Below, piece after piece: positions 8,323-15,310 of a DNA stretch of 18,764 nucleotides. Within the stretch, counting starts at the first letter, position 1. Every line of letters begins with the position of its first letter. Where the stretch lies: NCBI GenBank assembly GCA_027943245.1, contig JANDJZ010001262.1, positions 1 through 18,764 of the forward strand. Reading direction: 5' to 3'. The position numbers and the translations under genes are program-made. The notes under the pieces were generated by a model that saw only the letters and a program-made list of their open reading frames with translations, was not told the origin of the DNA and made no database searches. The stretch comes from Acanthamoeba sp. SK_2022b (Eukaryota > Discosea > Longamoebia > Acanthamoebidae).

Positions 8323-9677
8323 GCGGGGACCACGAATCCCAGCACGATGATGATCGGCAGGGCGATCACCGAGGCCATCGCGGTCACCAGCGTGAGCGCC
8401 TTGAGCGCGCCGGACGTGGTGATGCCCAGCAGGCTCTGGAACATCCAGAAGAAGTTGCTGTTGACCTGCAGCGCGAACAGCGCGCCGGCGCCGATGGCCA
8501 GGCCGACCACGACCGGCGCGACGTCCAGGCTGCCCAGGATCGGGGTCACGATGCCGGACGCGGCGATGGCCGCCACGGAGATGGAACCGATCGCGAAGTG
8601 CAGCAGGGCCGCCACGAGCCAGCAGAGCAGGATCGTCACGATGACCGGCGCGGTGCTCTCGGCCGAGAACAGGTCGCCGAGGACGTCGGCCAGCTCGGTC
8701 GCGCCGATGACGGCACCCAGCGAGCCACCGACGCCGGTGATCAGCAGGATCTGGCCGGTGGTGCTGAGCCCGCGACCGATCGCCTCGTCGGTGCGCTCGC
8801 GTCCGAGCGTGGTCCGGGCCAGGACGTAGGCGCCCACGAGGCCGACGAACAGGGCGAACACCGCGTTGCCGACGAAGTCCGTGACCTTGTTGTCGAACCC
8901 GGCCGCCTCGGCGATCGCGCCGAACGCGATCATCACCAGCGGCACCAGGATGGGCAGCAGGGCGACGCCCAGCGGCGGGGTGCGGCGCGCGTCCTCGGCC
9001 TCGCGGTCGGCGTCGGCCTCCTCGGCCTCGAGCAGCGCCGGCGACGCGTCCTCGTCCCGCTCAGGGTTCCAGATGCCCAGCTTCAGCAGCAGGGCGAAGG
9101 CGAGCGTGGTGAGCACGGCCGTGACGGGCCCGACGATGAGGCCGAACAGCAGCATCGTGCCCAGCGGGATGTCGAGCAGACCGGCGATCGAGAGCGTGCC
9201 GAGCCCGGGGATGACGAAGACGTAGCCGACGAGGATGCCGCTGGTCAGGGCGCCCGCGAGCAGTGGCAGGCCGCGCTTGCCGAGCTGGGGCGCCGCGGAA
9301 CGGGCCAGGGGTGCGCCCAGGACGAGCTGGACGTCGACGTAGATCGACGGGAACAGCGTCGTCATCGCGGCGGCCATCGCGTAGGGCAGCCGGCGCGCTC
9401 CGAGCGTCCGCACCAGCAGGGCGACGAGGTTCTGCAGCGCGCCCATGGCGAAGAGCAGGGCCCCGACGAGGACGCCGAAGCCGATGAGCAGCCCGACCTC
9501 GGCCATGATCTCACCGAACCCGGTGGCGATCGCCTCCACGGTCCCCGTCATGCCCACCCCGCCCACCAGGCCGAGGAAGAGCGATCCGGCGACGAGCGCG
9601 ATGACCGGCTCGACCTTGAGCCAGATGATGAGCGCGAGCACCGCGGCGATGGCGGCACAGGCGTAGAGGACGATCAT
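8319..9677 (-). CDS. GntP-family organic acid/H+ symporter
   Basis: Very hydrophobic protein of 452 residues with about 12 predicted membrane segments, the size of the gluconate permease family. Family-like stretches are IGFGVLVGALLFAMGALQ (65-82), ILLITGVGGSLGAVIGATEL (310-329), IGSISVAAIAASGIVTPI (363-380) and QVNSNFFWMFQSLLGIT (404-420), the last corresponding to the HVNDSGFW-type motif of GntP proteins with altered polar residues. A charged, acidic cytosolic-type loop (204-234) splits the two halves. GntP relatives import gluconate and also other hydroxy or dicarboxylic acids; with a CoA-transferase and a CoA-ester lyase downstream, a short hydroxy acid is more likely than gluconate. There are no gluconate kinase or 6-phosphogluconate genes nearby. 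ATG 9677 is the first gene of the operon, with GGAG about 11 bases upstream. Confidence 0.85.
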   Translation of the reverse strand: MIVLYACAAIAAVLALIIWLKVEPVIALVAGSLFLGLVGGVGMTGTVEAIATGFGEIMAEVGLLIGFGVLVGALLFAMGALQNLVALLVRTLGARRLPYAMAAAMTTLFPSIYVDVQLVLGAPLARSAAPQLGKRGLPLLAGALTSGILVGYVFVIPGLGTLSIAGLLDIPLGTMLLFGLIVGPVTAVLTTLAFALLLKLGIWNPERDEDASPALLEAEEADADREAEDARRTPPLGVALLPILVPLVMIAFGAIAEAAGFDNKVTDFVGNAVFALFVGLVGAYVLARTTLGRERTDEAIGRGLSTTGQILLITGVGGSLGAVIGATELADVLGDLFSAESTAPVIVTILLCWLVAALLHFAIGSISVAAIAASGIVTPILGSLDVAPVVVGLAIGAGALFALQVNSNFFWMFQSLLGITTSGALKALTLVTAMASVIALPIIIVLGFVVPA

Positions 9678-9705
9678 GAGGCTGCGGCTCCGTTCGTTCG
9701 AGGGG

Positions 9706-9721
9706 CGTGACCGCGGTCACG
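9706..9721. promoter_or_regulatory. CRP/GlxR-like operator (perfect palindrome) upstream of the permease
   Basis: CGTGACCGCGGTCACG is a perfect 16-base inverted repeat centred 36 bases upstream of the GntP start. It carries the GTGA-N6-TCAC core of CRP-family sites; actinobacterial GlxR/Crp proteins recognise TGTGA-N6-TCACA. This is seen in the sequence; the binding protein is an inference. It could alternatively form a hairpin in the leader RNA. Confidence 0.5.
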
Positions 9722-9776
9722 TCCTCCGAGGGAACCACGTCCGAGCCATCGGCGGTAGGCCCACTCGACCGAGGGA

Positions 9777-9797
9777 GCCATAGGTTGCACCAATGGC
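9777..9797. promoter_or_regulatory. LysR-type T-N11-A dyad, candidate operator
   Basis: Imperfect 21-base palindrome with arms GCCAT and ATGGC and inner half-sites GGT and ACC around a TGC centre; 16 of the 20 non-central bases are symmetric. Its T (9781) and A (9793) are exactly 11 bases apart, as in LTTR boxes, and it lies in the most AT-rich part of the 237-base divergent spacer, about 110 bases upstream of the permease start. It is probably bound by the LysR regulator encoded in this operon, but it also lies 118 bases upstream of the + strand gene. Confidence 0.45.
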
Positions 9798-9902
9798 TGT
9801 TTTCCTTCTCGGGCGCGGGCGGCCCTGTGTCCTCCGCTGGCGGGAGCTGGACGCTCGTCCGTCCCCGCGTCCACGTGCCGCGCACGCAGGCTCCGACGTT
9901 GG

Positions 9903-9908
9903 TAGGTT
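9903..9908 (+). promoter_or_regulatory. Candidate -10 element of a leaderless promoter
   Basis: TAGGTT fits the actinobacterial TANNNT -10 form and ends 6 bases before the ATG at 9915, so transcription would start at or next to the start codon. There is no Shine-Dalgarno sequence before this ATG, which agrees with a leaderless mRNA. No convincing -35 element is visible. Confidence 0.4.
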
Positions 9909-9914
9909 CCGGCC

Positions 9915-11483
9915 ATGCGTCGACTCCGCCCGCTCCTCGGTGCCCTCCTCGCCTCCTCCCTCCTCGTCCTCGGCCTCGGCGCCGCACCCGCCCAGGCCGC
10001 GGACGGCACGATCAGCGGCGTCGCGCTCGACGCCGACGGCAAGCCGTTGAAGAACGTCGGGTGGGAGATCTACGTCCTCCAGGGCGGTGAGTGGACGACC
10101 CTGCCGTTCGGTCCCAAGCTGACCGACGCCCAGGGACGCTTCTCGTACCGCGTTCCGGTGGGCGGCAGGTACCGGGTCTGCTTCGAGGACGACTACTACG
10201 GCGAGATGGACACCGCGACCGGCTTCTGGCAGCCCGAGGTCCGGTACCGGAACACCTGCTGGCCGAACGCCACCTCGGTCGACACGGCCACCACCTGGAC
10301 GTCCACGACCCAGACCCCGTCGAGGACGTTCACGATGAGGCTCCCACGGCAGGGGCTCGGCATGGCCCCGGTCGAGCCGTTCGTCAGCGGCTCCTACCAG
10401 GTCGGCGAGCCGCTGACCGTCCTCGGCCAGGAGGGCTGGCGCCCGACCACCGCCACCTTCACCTGCCAGTGGATGTCGCACGCGAACGGCTCCTCGCCGA
10501 CGCCGATCCCCGGGGCCACGAGCGCCACGTTCACCCCCACGAACGCCCAGGCCGGCCGCTGGGTGTGGGTGCAGGTGACCGCCAGCCGCGCGGGCTACAA
10601 GCCGGCCATGCTCACGTCCCCGGTCACGAAGGTCGGCACCGTCCACGTCGAGCCCACCTCCCCGCTGAGGATCACCGGCACCGCGACGGCCGGCTCGACG
10701 CTCACCGCGAGCTTCGGCAAGCCCGCGAACACCTACAGCGAGCTGACGTGGTTCGTCGACGGCGTGCCCCAGCCGAGCTCGACCGCCCCCAACGCGACCA
10801 GCTCACGGTTCACGGTGACGGCCGCCCACGCCGGCGCGCGGGTCGAGGCGCGGCTGAAGATGTACCGGACCGACGCGCAGACCGGTCACTACGTCGACGG
10901 CAGCGACACCTACCGCCGCGTGCAGGTGCAGGTCGCCGGTTCCCGCCCGGTCCGGACGCTCGCGGCCGCCGCGGCTCCGGCCGGACGGGCCACGGTCGGC
11001 GCCACGCTGTCCGCACCACGGGCGACCGCCGACCCCCACGCCACGGTGACCTACCAGTGGCTGCGCGGCTCCAGCGCCATCCCGCGCGCGACGTCCAGCC
11101 GCTACCGCGTGCAGACGGCCGATGCGGGCAGGAAGCTCGCTGTCCGCGTCACGGTCACGCGTCCGGGCTGGTGGAACCGGTACGTCACCACCTCGCGGGC
11201 GACCGCCGCGCGCGGTGTCATCAAGGCCGGCACCGTCTCGATCTCGGGCACGACGAAGGTCGGCAAGAAGCTGCGGGCCCGCGCCACCTCGTGGGGCCCG
11301 CGGCCGGTCAAGGTCCGCTACCAGTGGCTGCGCAACAACCGCGTCGTCCGCGGCGCGACGAAGTCCACGTACACGGTCCGCAAGGCCGATCGGGGCAAGA
11401 CGCTCAAGGTTCGCGTCACGGTCAGCAAGCCCGGCTACACGACCGTCGCCAAGACCAGCAAGGGACGCAAGATCAAGCGCTGA
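9915..11483 (+). CDS. Secreted protein with carboxypeptidase-regulatory-like domain and Ig-like repeats
   Basis: 522 residues. A Sec signal peptide is clear: MRRLR, a hydrophobic run (7-22), and an APAQAA cleavage region (likely after A28). Residues about 31-143 look like a carboxypeptidase regulatory/SdrD-B-type beta sandwich (TISGVALDADGKPLKNVGW, then DAQGRFSYRVPVGGRYRVCF). Four Ig-like modules of roughly 80-90 residues follow (about 152-240, 243-342, 346-432, 435-515). Their recurring features are VG..LTA, the YQWLR strand (379-383 and 469-473) and the [DA].G..L.VRVTV..PGY strand; the last two are closest to each other. There is no catalytic motif, transmembrane tail or sortase signal; the end is strongly basic (KGRKIKR). 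It is probably an extracellular or wall-associated adhesion or scaffold protein. The substrate or partner is unknown. A strong hairpin follows the stop. Confidence 0.8.
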   Translation: MRRLRPLLGALLASSLLVLGLGAAPAQAADGTISGVALDADGKPLKNVGWEIYVLQGGEWTTLPFGPKLTDAQGRFSYRVPVGGRYRVCFEDDYYGEMDTATGFWQPEVRYRNTCWPNATSVDTATTWTSTTQTPSRTFTMRLPRQGLGMAPVEPFVSGSYQVGEPLTVLGQEGWRPTTATFTCQWMSHANGSSPTPIPGATSATFTPTNAQAGRWVWVQVTASRAGYKPAMLTSPVTKVGTVHVEPTSPLRITGTATAGSTLTASFGKPANTYSELTWFVDGVPQPSSTAPNATSSRFTVTAAHAGARVEARLKMYRTDAQTGHYVDGSDTYRRVQVQVAGSRPVRTLAAAAAPAGRATVGATLSAPRATADPHATVTYQWLRGSSAIPRATSSRYRVQTADAGRKLAVRVTVTRPGWWNRYVTTSRATAARGVIKAGTVSISGTTKVGKKLRARATSWGPRPVKVRYQWLRNNRVVRGATKSTYTVRKADRGKTLKVRVTVSKPGYTTVAKTSKGRKIKR

Positions 11484-11491
11484 CGGCCCGA

Positions 11492-11530
11492 GCAGCAGCC
11501 CCGTCCGGCACGCCCGGACGGGGCTGCTGC
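11492..11530 (+). terminator. Hairpin terminator, 17-bp perfect stem
   Basis: The arms 11492-11508 and 11514-11530 are perfectly complementary (17 pairs, starting GCAGCAGCCCCG) around a CACGC loop, 8 bases after the stop of the secreted-protein gene. There is no T tract, as is common in actinobacterial terminators. It insulates the transporter genes downstream. Confidence 0.75.
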
Positions 11531-11560
11531 GTGACGTGGCACGACCGGCGGACGCCCGGG

Positions 11561-11591
11561 TTGGGTCGCCCCCGCGCCGCTGTCCTACGAT
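11561..11591 (+). promoter_or_regulatory. Candidate promoter of the NSS transporter genes
   Basis: TTGGGT (11561-11566) and TACGAT (11586-11591) resemble -35 and -10 elements with a slightly long 19-base spacer. Transcription would start near 11598, giving a leader of about 30 bases that includes the GTGAG/CTCAC element and the ribosome site. Confidence 0.45.
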
Positions 11592-11610
11592 GCCGGGACC
11601 GGACACCGAC

Positions 11611-11624
11611 GTGAGGGGGCTCAC
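11611..11624. promoter_or_regulatory. GTGA-N6-TCAC motif overlapping the ribosome binding site
   Basis: GTGAGGGGGCTCAC is followed by A, giving a right half-site TCACA that matches the CRP/GlxR consensus fully. The same bases form a 5-bp hairpin (GTGAG/CTCAC) whose GGGG loop is the Shine-Dalgarno for the ATG at 11628. It may be a protein site acting as a roadblock, an RNA element limiting translation, or coincidence. Confidence 0.35.
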
Positions 11625-11627
11625 ACC

Positions 11628-13184
11628 ATGACGACGCCAGGCCCGGACCGGGGCGCAGCACAGGTCGAGACGCAGGAGGCGCGCCGCGGGGCGTTCTCCT
11701 CGCGGAAGGTCTTCATCCTCGCGGCCATCGGCTCGGCCGTGGGTCTCGGCAACATCTGGCGCTTCCCGTACGTCGCCTACGAGAACGGCGGCGGCGCGTT
11801 CGTCATCCCCTACCTCGTCGCGTTGCTGACCGCGGGCCTGCCCTTCCTGTTCCTGGACTACGCGCTCGGCCACAAGCACCGGGGCTCCGCTCCCCTGTCG
11901 CTCGCTCGCGAGTCGCGCCGGACCGAGACGATCGGCTGGTGGCAGGTCGGCATCTGCTTCGTCATCGCCGTCTACTACGCGGCGATCATCGCCTACTCGC
12001 TGCGCTACACCTTCTTCTCGATCGACAAGGCGTGGGGCGACGACCCGGAGGGCTACTTCTTCGGCGACTTCCTGCAGACCAGCGACCCGGGCGTGACGCT
12101 GGACGTCGTCACCGGCGTGCTCGTCCCGCTCGTGCTCGTGTGGGTGCTGGTGCTGGTCATCATGGGGCTGGGCGTCCAGAAGGGCATCGGCGCGACGTCG
12201 GTCGTGTTCATCCCGCTGCTCGTCCTGGCCTTCGGCGCCCTCGTCGTGCGAGCGCTCTTCCTGCCCGGTGCCGCCGACGGCCTCGACACCCTGTTCAGCC
12301 CGGACTGGGGCGCGCTCGGCCACCCGTCGGTCTGGGCCGCGGCGTTCGGCCAGATCTTCTTCTCGCTGTCGATCGGCTTCGGCATCATGATCACGTACGC
12401 CTCGTACGTCGGGCGTCGCACCGACATGACCGGGTCCGGCCTGGTCGTCGGCTTCGCCAACTCAGGCTTCGAGCTGCTCGCCGGCATCGGCGTGTTCGCC
12501 GCCCTCGGCTTCATGGCCCAGGCCAGCGGCGTCGCGGTCGACGAGGTCGTCAGCAACGGCATCGGGCTCGCCTTCGTCGCCTTCCCGGCGATCATCAGCG
12601 AGGCCGCCGGCGGCTCGATCATCGGCGTGCTGTTCTTCGCCTCGCTGTTCATCGCGGGCATCACCTCGCTGATCAGCATCCTCGAGGTCGTCATCTCGGC
12701 CGTCCGCGACCGGTTCGACCTGGGTCGCGTCACCGCGGTGCTCGTGGTGGGCGTCCCGGCGACCGTCGTCAGCGTCGTGCTGTTCTCGACCACCAGCGGC
12801 CTGCACGTGCTCGACATCGTCGACTACTTCGTCAACCGCTTCGGCATCCTGCTCGCGGCCGTCGTCATGATGGTCGTGCTCACGTGGGGCGTCCGCTCGC
12901 TGCCCCGGCTCGCCGCCCACCTCAACCAGCACGGGTCGCTGCAGCTCGGACGCGTGTGGATGGCGCTGGTCGGCGTCGTGGCGCCGATCGCCCTGGGCTA
13001 CGTCCTGCTGCGCGACTTCCTCGACACCCTGGACGAGCCCTACGGCGGCTACCCGAGCTGGATGCTGAACGTGTTCGGCTGGGGCACGGCCGCTCTGGTC
13101 GTGGTGATCGCGCTCGGCATCACTCTCGTCCGCCGCAAGCCCGTGACCGACGCCGACGACACCGAGAAGGAGGCCGGCCGATGA
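11628..13184 (+). CDS. metP: Neurotransmitter:sodium symporter (NSS) family amino-acid transporter
   Basis: Sodium-coupled LeuT-fold transporter, 518 residues with about 12 membrane segments. The NSS signature AAIGSAVGLGNIWRFPY at 32-48 forms TM1 with its unwound sodium and substrate site. GQIFFSLSIGFGIMITYASY (241-260) is the TM6 counterpart, and a Ser/Thr-rich TM8 segment (IAGITSLISILEVVISA) supplies the second sodium site. The stop overlaps an ATG for a 46-residue single-span protein (ATGA), the arrangement of the MetP-MetS methionine/alanine importer of Corynebacterium glutamicum, so methionine, alanine or a similar neutral amino acid is the best guess. The symbol is given by this arrangement only. 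The ATG lies 4 bases after an element that contains its GAGGGG ribosome site. Confidence 0.88.
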   Translation: MTTPGPDRGAAQVETQEARRGAFSSRKVFILAAIGSAVGLGNIWRFPYVAYENGGGAFVIPYLVALLTAGLPFLFLDYALGHKHRGSAPLSLARESRRTETIGWWQVGICFVIAVYYAAIIAYSLRYTFFSIDKAWGDDPEGYFFGDFLQTSDPGVTLDVVTGVLVPLVLVWVLVLVIMGLGVQKGIGATSVVFIPLLVLAFGALVVRALFLPGAADGLDTLFSPDWGALGHPSVWAAAFGQIFFSLSIGFGIMITYASYVGRRTDMTGSGLVVGFANSGFELLAGIGVFAALGFMAQASGVAVDEVVSNGIGLAFVAFPAIISEAAGGSIIGVLFFASLFIAGITSLISILEVVISAVRDRFDLGRVTAVLVVGVPATVVSVVLFSTTSGLHVLDIVDYFVNRFGILLAAVVMMVVLTWGVRSLPRLAAHLNQHGSLQLGRVWMALVGVVAPIALGYVLLRDFLDTLDEPYGGYPSWMLNVFGWGTAALVVVIALGITLVRRKPVTDADDTEKEAGR

Positions 13185-13321
13185 GCACCGAGGCGATCGT
13201 CATGATGGTCGTGGCCATGCTGGTCCTGTGGGGCGGACTCGCCCTGGCCATCGTCAACCTGACCCGGCGCTCCGACGTCGAGGACGTCCCCGAGGGCGAC
13301 ACCCTGCACCGCGACCTGTGA
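13181..13321 (+). CDS. metS: Methionine/alanine import NSS transporter small subunit (MetS-type)
   Basis: 46 residues: short N-terminus, one hydrophobic span (about 6-27, IVMMVVAMLVLWGGLALAIV), then a charged tail (RRSDVEDVPEGDTLHRDL). Size, topology and position match the MetS-type small subunits that accompany actinobacterial NSS transporters and are needed for MetP activity in C. glutamicum. The ATG at 13181 overlaps the transporter stop (ATGA). It ends 21 bases from the convergent response-regulator gene. It is too short for similarity alone to be strong, but the context makes the call firm. Confidence 0.85.
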   Translation: MSTEAIVMMVVAMLVLWGGLALAIVNLTRRSDVEDVPEGDTLHRDL

Positions 13322-13342
13322 CGGGCGGACGGCTGCGCGCGC

Positions 13343-13969
13343 TCAGCGGCGGATGATGCGCCGGTCGAGGGCGGCGGCCACCGCGCCGGCGCGGGTGTCG
13401 ACGCCGAGCTTGGTGTAGACGTGCGACAGGTGCGACTTCACCGTCGCCTCGGAGACGAACAGCTCGCGAGCCATCTCCTTGTTGCCCAGCCCGCGGGCGA
13501 GCAGCTCGAGCACCTCGACCTCGCGGTCGGTGATCGCGGTCGCGCCGGGCGCGGCCCGACGCACGAGCGTCGCCGCCACCGACGGGGCGAGCACGGTCTC
13601 GCCCCGGGCCGCCGCCCGGACGCCGGCGAAGAGCTCGGCCGGCGGCGCGTCCTTGAGCAGGTAGCCGCGGGCCCCGGCCTCCAGCGCGCGCAGGACGTCG
13701 GACTCGGTGTCGTACGTGGTGAGCACCAGCACCTCGGGCGGCTCGGGCAGACCACGCAGTGCGGCGGTGGCCTCCGCCCCGCCCGGCCGGCCCTCGCCCA
13801 GGTTGAGGTCCATGAGGACGACGTCCGGGCGTTCGGACCGCACCACGACGAGCGCCGTCTCCAGGCCGTCCGCGTCCGCGACGACGGCCAGGTCGTCCTG
13901 CCCCTCGACCAGCGCCCGGAGCCCGGCGCGCACCACGGGGTGGTCGTCGACCAGCACGAGCCGGATCAC
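13343..13969 (-). CDS. NarL/LuxR-type response regulator
   Basis: 208 residues. Receiver domain (1-118) with the acidic pair Asp8/Asp9, phospho-acceptor Asp54 in VVLMDLNL, Thr84/Thr85 in LVLTTYD and Lys106 in YLLKDA. A linker leads to a LuxR-type HTH (about 145-202: TDREVEVLELLARGLGNKEMA, then VSEATVKSHLSHVYTKLGV). It is a DNA-binding output regulator controlled by the kinase encoded directly upstream. The start is GTG at 13969, overlapping the kinase stop as GTGA, so both proteins are made together. Target genes are not shown by sequence; the divergent lipoprotein gene beyond the kinase, with a dyad in the spacer, is a candidate. Confidence 0.93.
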   Translation of the reverse strand: MIRLVLVDDHPVVRAGLRALVEGQDDLAVVADADGLETALVVVRSERPDVVLMDLNLGEGRPGGAEATAALRGLPEPPEVLVLTTYDTESDVLRALEAGARGYLLKDAPPAELFAGVRAAARGETVLAPSVAATLVRRAAPGATAITDREVEVLELLARGLGNKEMARELFVSEATVKSHLSHVYTKLGVDTRAGAVAAALDRRIIRR

Positions 13970-15174
13970 GCCGCGCCCCCACCGGTCAGCGGGAAGCGCA
14001 CGGACACCGTGGTCCCCTCACCGGGCGCGCTCTCCACGTCCGCCCGCCCGCCGAGCAGGGTGGCCCGGTCACGGATCCCGCCCAGCCCGCGGCCCCGGGA
14101 GCCCGCCGGCCGCACCCGAGCCGGGTCGAAGCCACGTCCGTCGTCGCGGACGTCCAGGACGACCTCGTCCGGGTGGTAGGTCAGCGTGACGACGACCCGC
14201 CGCGCCCCGGCGTGCTCGCGGACGTTCGCCAGCGCCCCGCGTGCCGAGCGCACGAGGGCCGCCGCCCGGGCCGGGTCGACGCCCACCGGCGCCCCGTCGA
14301 CGCGAACCTCGACGTCCATCGCGGGTCCGGCCTGCTCGGCCACCCGGCGCAGGGCGTCGGCGAGCGCGTCGGCGTCGCCCAGGTCGCCCGGCGCCAGGTC
14401 GCGCACCACGCGTCGCACCTCGTCCAGGCCGTCGCGGGCCGTGGCCGCGGCGCCCCGGGCGTGCTGCCGCGCCCGCTCCGGGCGCGCGTCCCAGTCCTGG
14501 TCGGCGGCGTGCAGCAGCAGGTGGATGCTCGACAGCCCCTGCCCCACGGAGTCGTGGATCTCGCGCGACAACCGCGTGCGCTCGGCCAGCGCGCCGGTGC
14601 GGTGCTGCTCGCGTGCGAGCTCGTCCTGGGCCAGGAGCAGGCGGTCGAGCAGCTCCTGGCGGGCCCGCGACTCGACGTCGAGCGCGCGGTAGGCGAGCAC
14701 CGTCACGAGAGCGACGGCGAGCGGTCCGGCGACCTGGACCGGGTCGAGCCCGGTGGTGATGCGCTGCCAGGCGGCGGTCAGCAGCACCGTCATCGCGACG
14801 ACGACGCCGACGGCCCACCCGAACGGCAGGACGCGCAGCACGGCGAAGGCCACCGGCACGGCGCACCACGCGAACGACGGGGCCACGAGGGTCAGCGCGG
14901 CCCACAGGATCACCATGCCGACGGCCCACACGGTGGGCCACCAGGCGCGTCCGGCGAGCAGGCCGCGGGTCGCGTAGGCCACGCCCAGCACGAGCGCACC
15001 GAGAAGCACCGCGACGCCGGTGGCTCCCAGACCGTGCCGGTCGAGGTACCGGACCGCGGACGCGACGAGCAGCACGACCAGGACGACGAGCAGCCAGCGG
15101 TCGAGCCGGGACGCCGGGGCGAGGATGCCGTGCTCGCCCGTGGCCGGGCCGGGACGGTCGAGGGACGCGGTCAT
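13966..15174 (-). CDS. Sensor histidine kinase, HisKA_3 family
   Basis: 402 residues. The N-terminal half (about 26-165) is a membrane sensor of 5-6 hydrophobic spans with no large extracellular loop. A coiled linker (167-195) leads to the HisKA_3 dimerisation domain with phospho-acceptor His207 in RLSREIHDSVGQGLS, then an HATPase domain with N box ANVREH (Asn318), DDGRGFD (344-350) and GRGLGGIRDR (361-370). This is the DesK/NarX-like architecture that pairs with NarL-type regulators, and it is coupled to one by GTGA. With so little outside the membrane, it may sense membrane state or a membrane partner. There is no Shine-Dalgarno before ATG 15174; TAGAGT on the - strand (15189 down to 15184) would give a nearly leaderless transcript. 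Confidence 0.92.
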   Translation of the reverse strand: MTASLDRPGPATGEHGILAPASRLDRWLLVVLVVLLVASAVRYLDRHGLGATGVAVLLGALVLGVAYATRGLLAGRAWWPTVWAVGMVILWAALTLVAPSFAWCAVPVAFAVLRVLPFGWAVGVVVAMTVLLTAAWQRITTGLDPVQVAGPLAVALVTVLAYRALDVESRARQELLDRLLLAQDELAREQHRTGALAERTRLSREIHDSVGQGLSSIHLLLHAADQDWDARPERARQHARGAAATARDGLDEVRRVVRDLAPGDLGDADALADALRRVAEQAGPAMDVEVRVDGAPVGVDPARAAALVRSARGALANVREHAGARRVVVTLTYHPDEVVLDVRDDGRGFDPARVRPAGSRGRGLGGIRDRATLLGGRADVESAPGEGTTVSVRFPLTGGGAA

Positions 15175-15218
15175 GGTCGGACCACTCTAGGCAGCCGGCG
15201 GCGCTGCCGGCATCATCC

Positions 15219-15233
15219 GATCGGCTACCGATC
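15219..15233. promoter_or_regulatory. Dyad GATCGG-CTA-CCGATC in the kinase/lipoprotein spacer
   Basis: Perfect 6-base arms around a 3-base centre, located 45 bases upstream of the kinase start and 78 bases upstream of the divergent lipoprotein start. The symmetry and central position suggest an operator, possibly for the response regulator encoded here. A second inverted repeat (GGCAGC/GCTGCC, 15190-15208) lies between it and the kinase gene. Confidence 0.4.
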
Positions 15234-15310
15234 CGTCGCCGTCCGCCCGACGCCCGCGACGGCGCGGACGGCGATCGTGGTGGGGTCCCGTCCCCCGTCC
15301 AGGAGCCAGC

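Noticed and set aside
13322..13342. Terminator between the convergent MetS-type gene and response regulator
   Set aside because: The 21-base spacer only offers 4-bp pairings around GCGCGCGC; nothing stands out.
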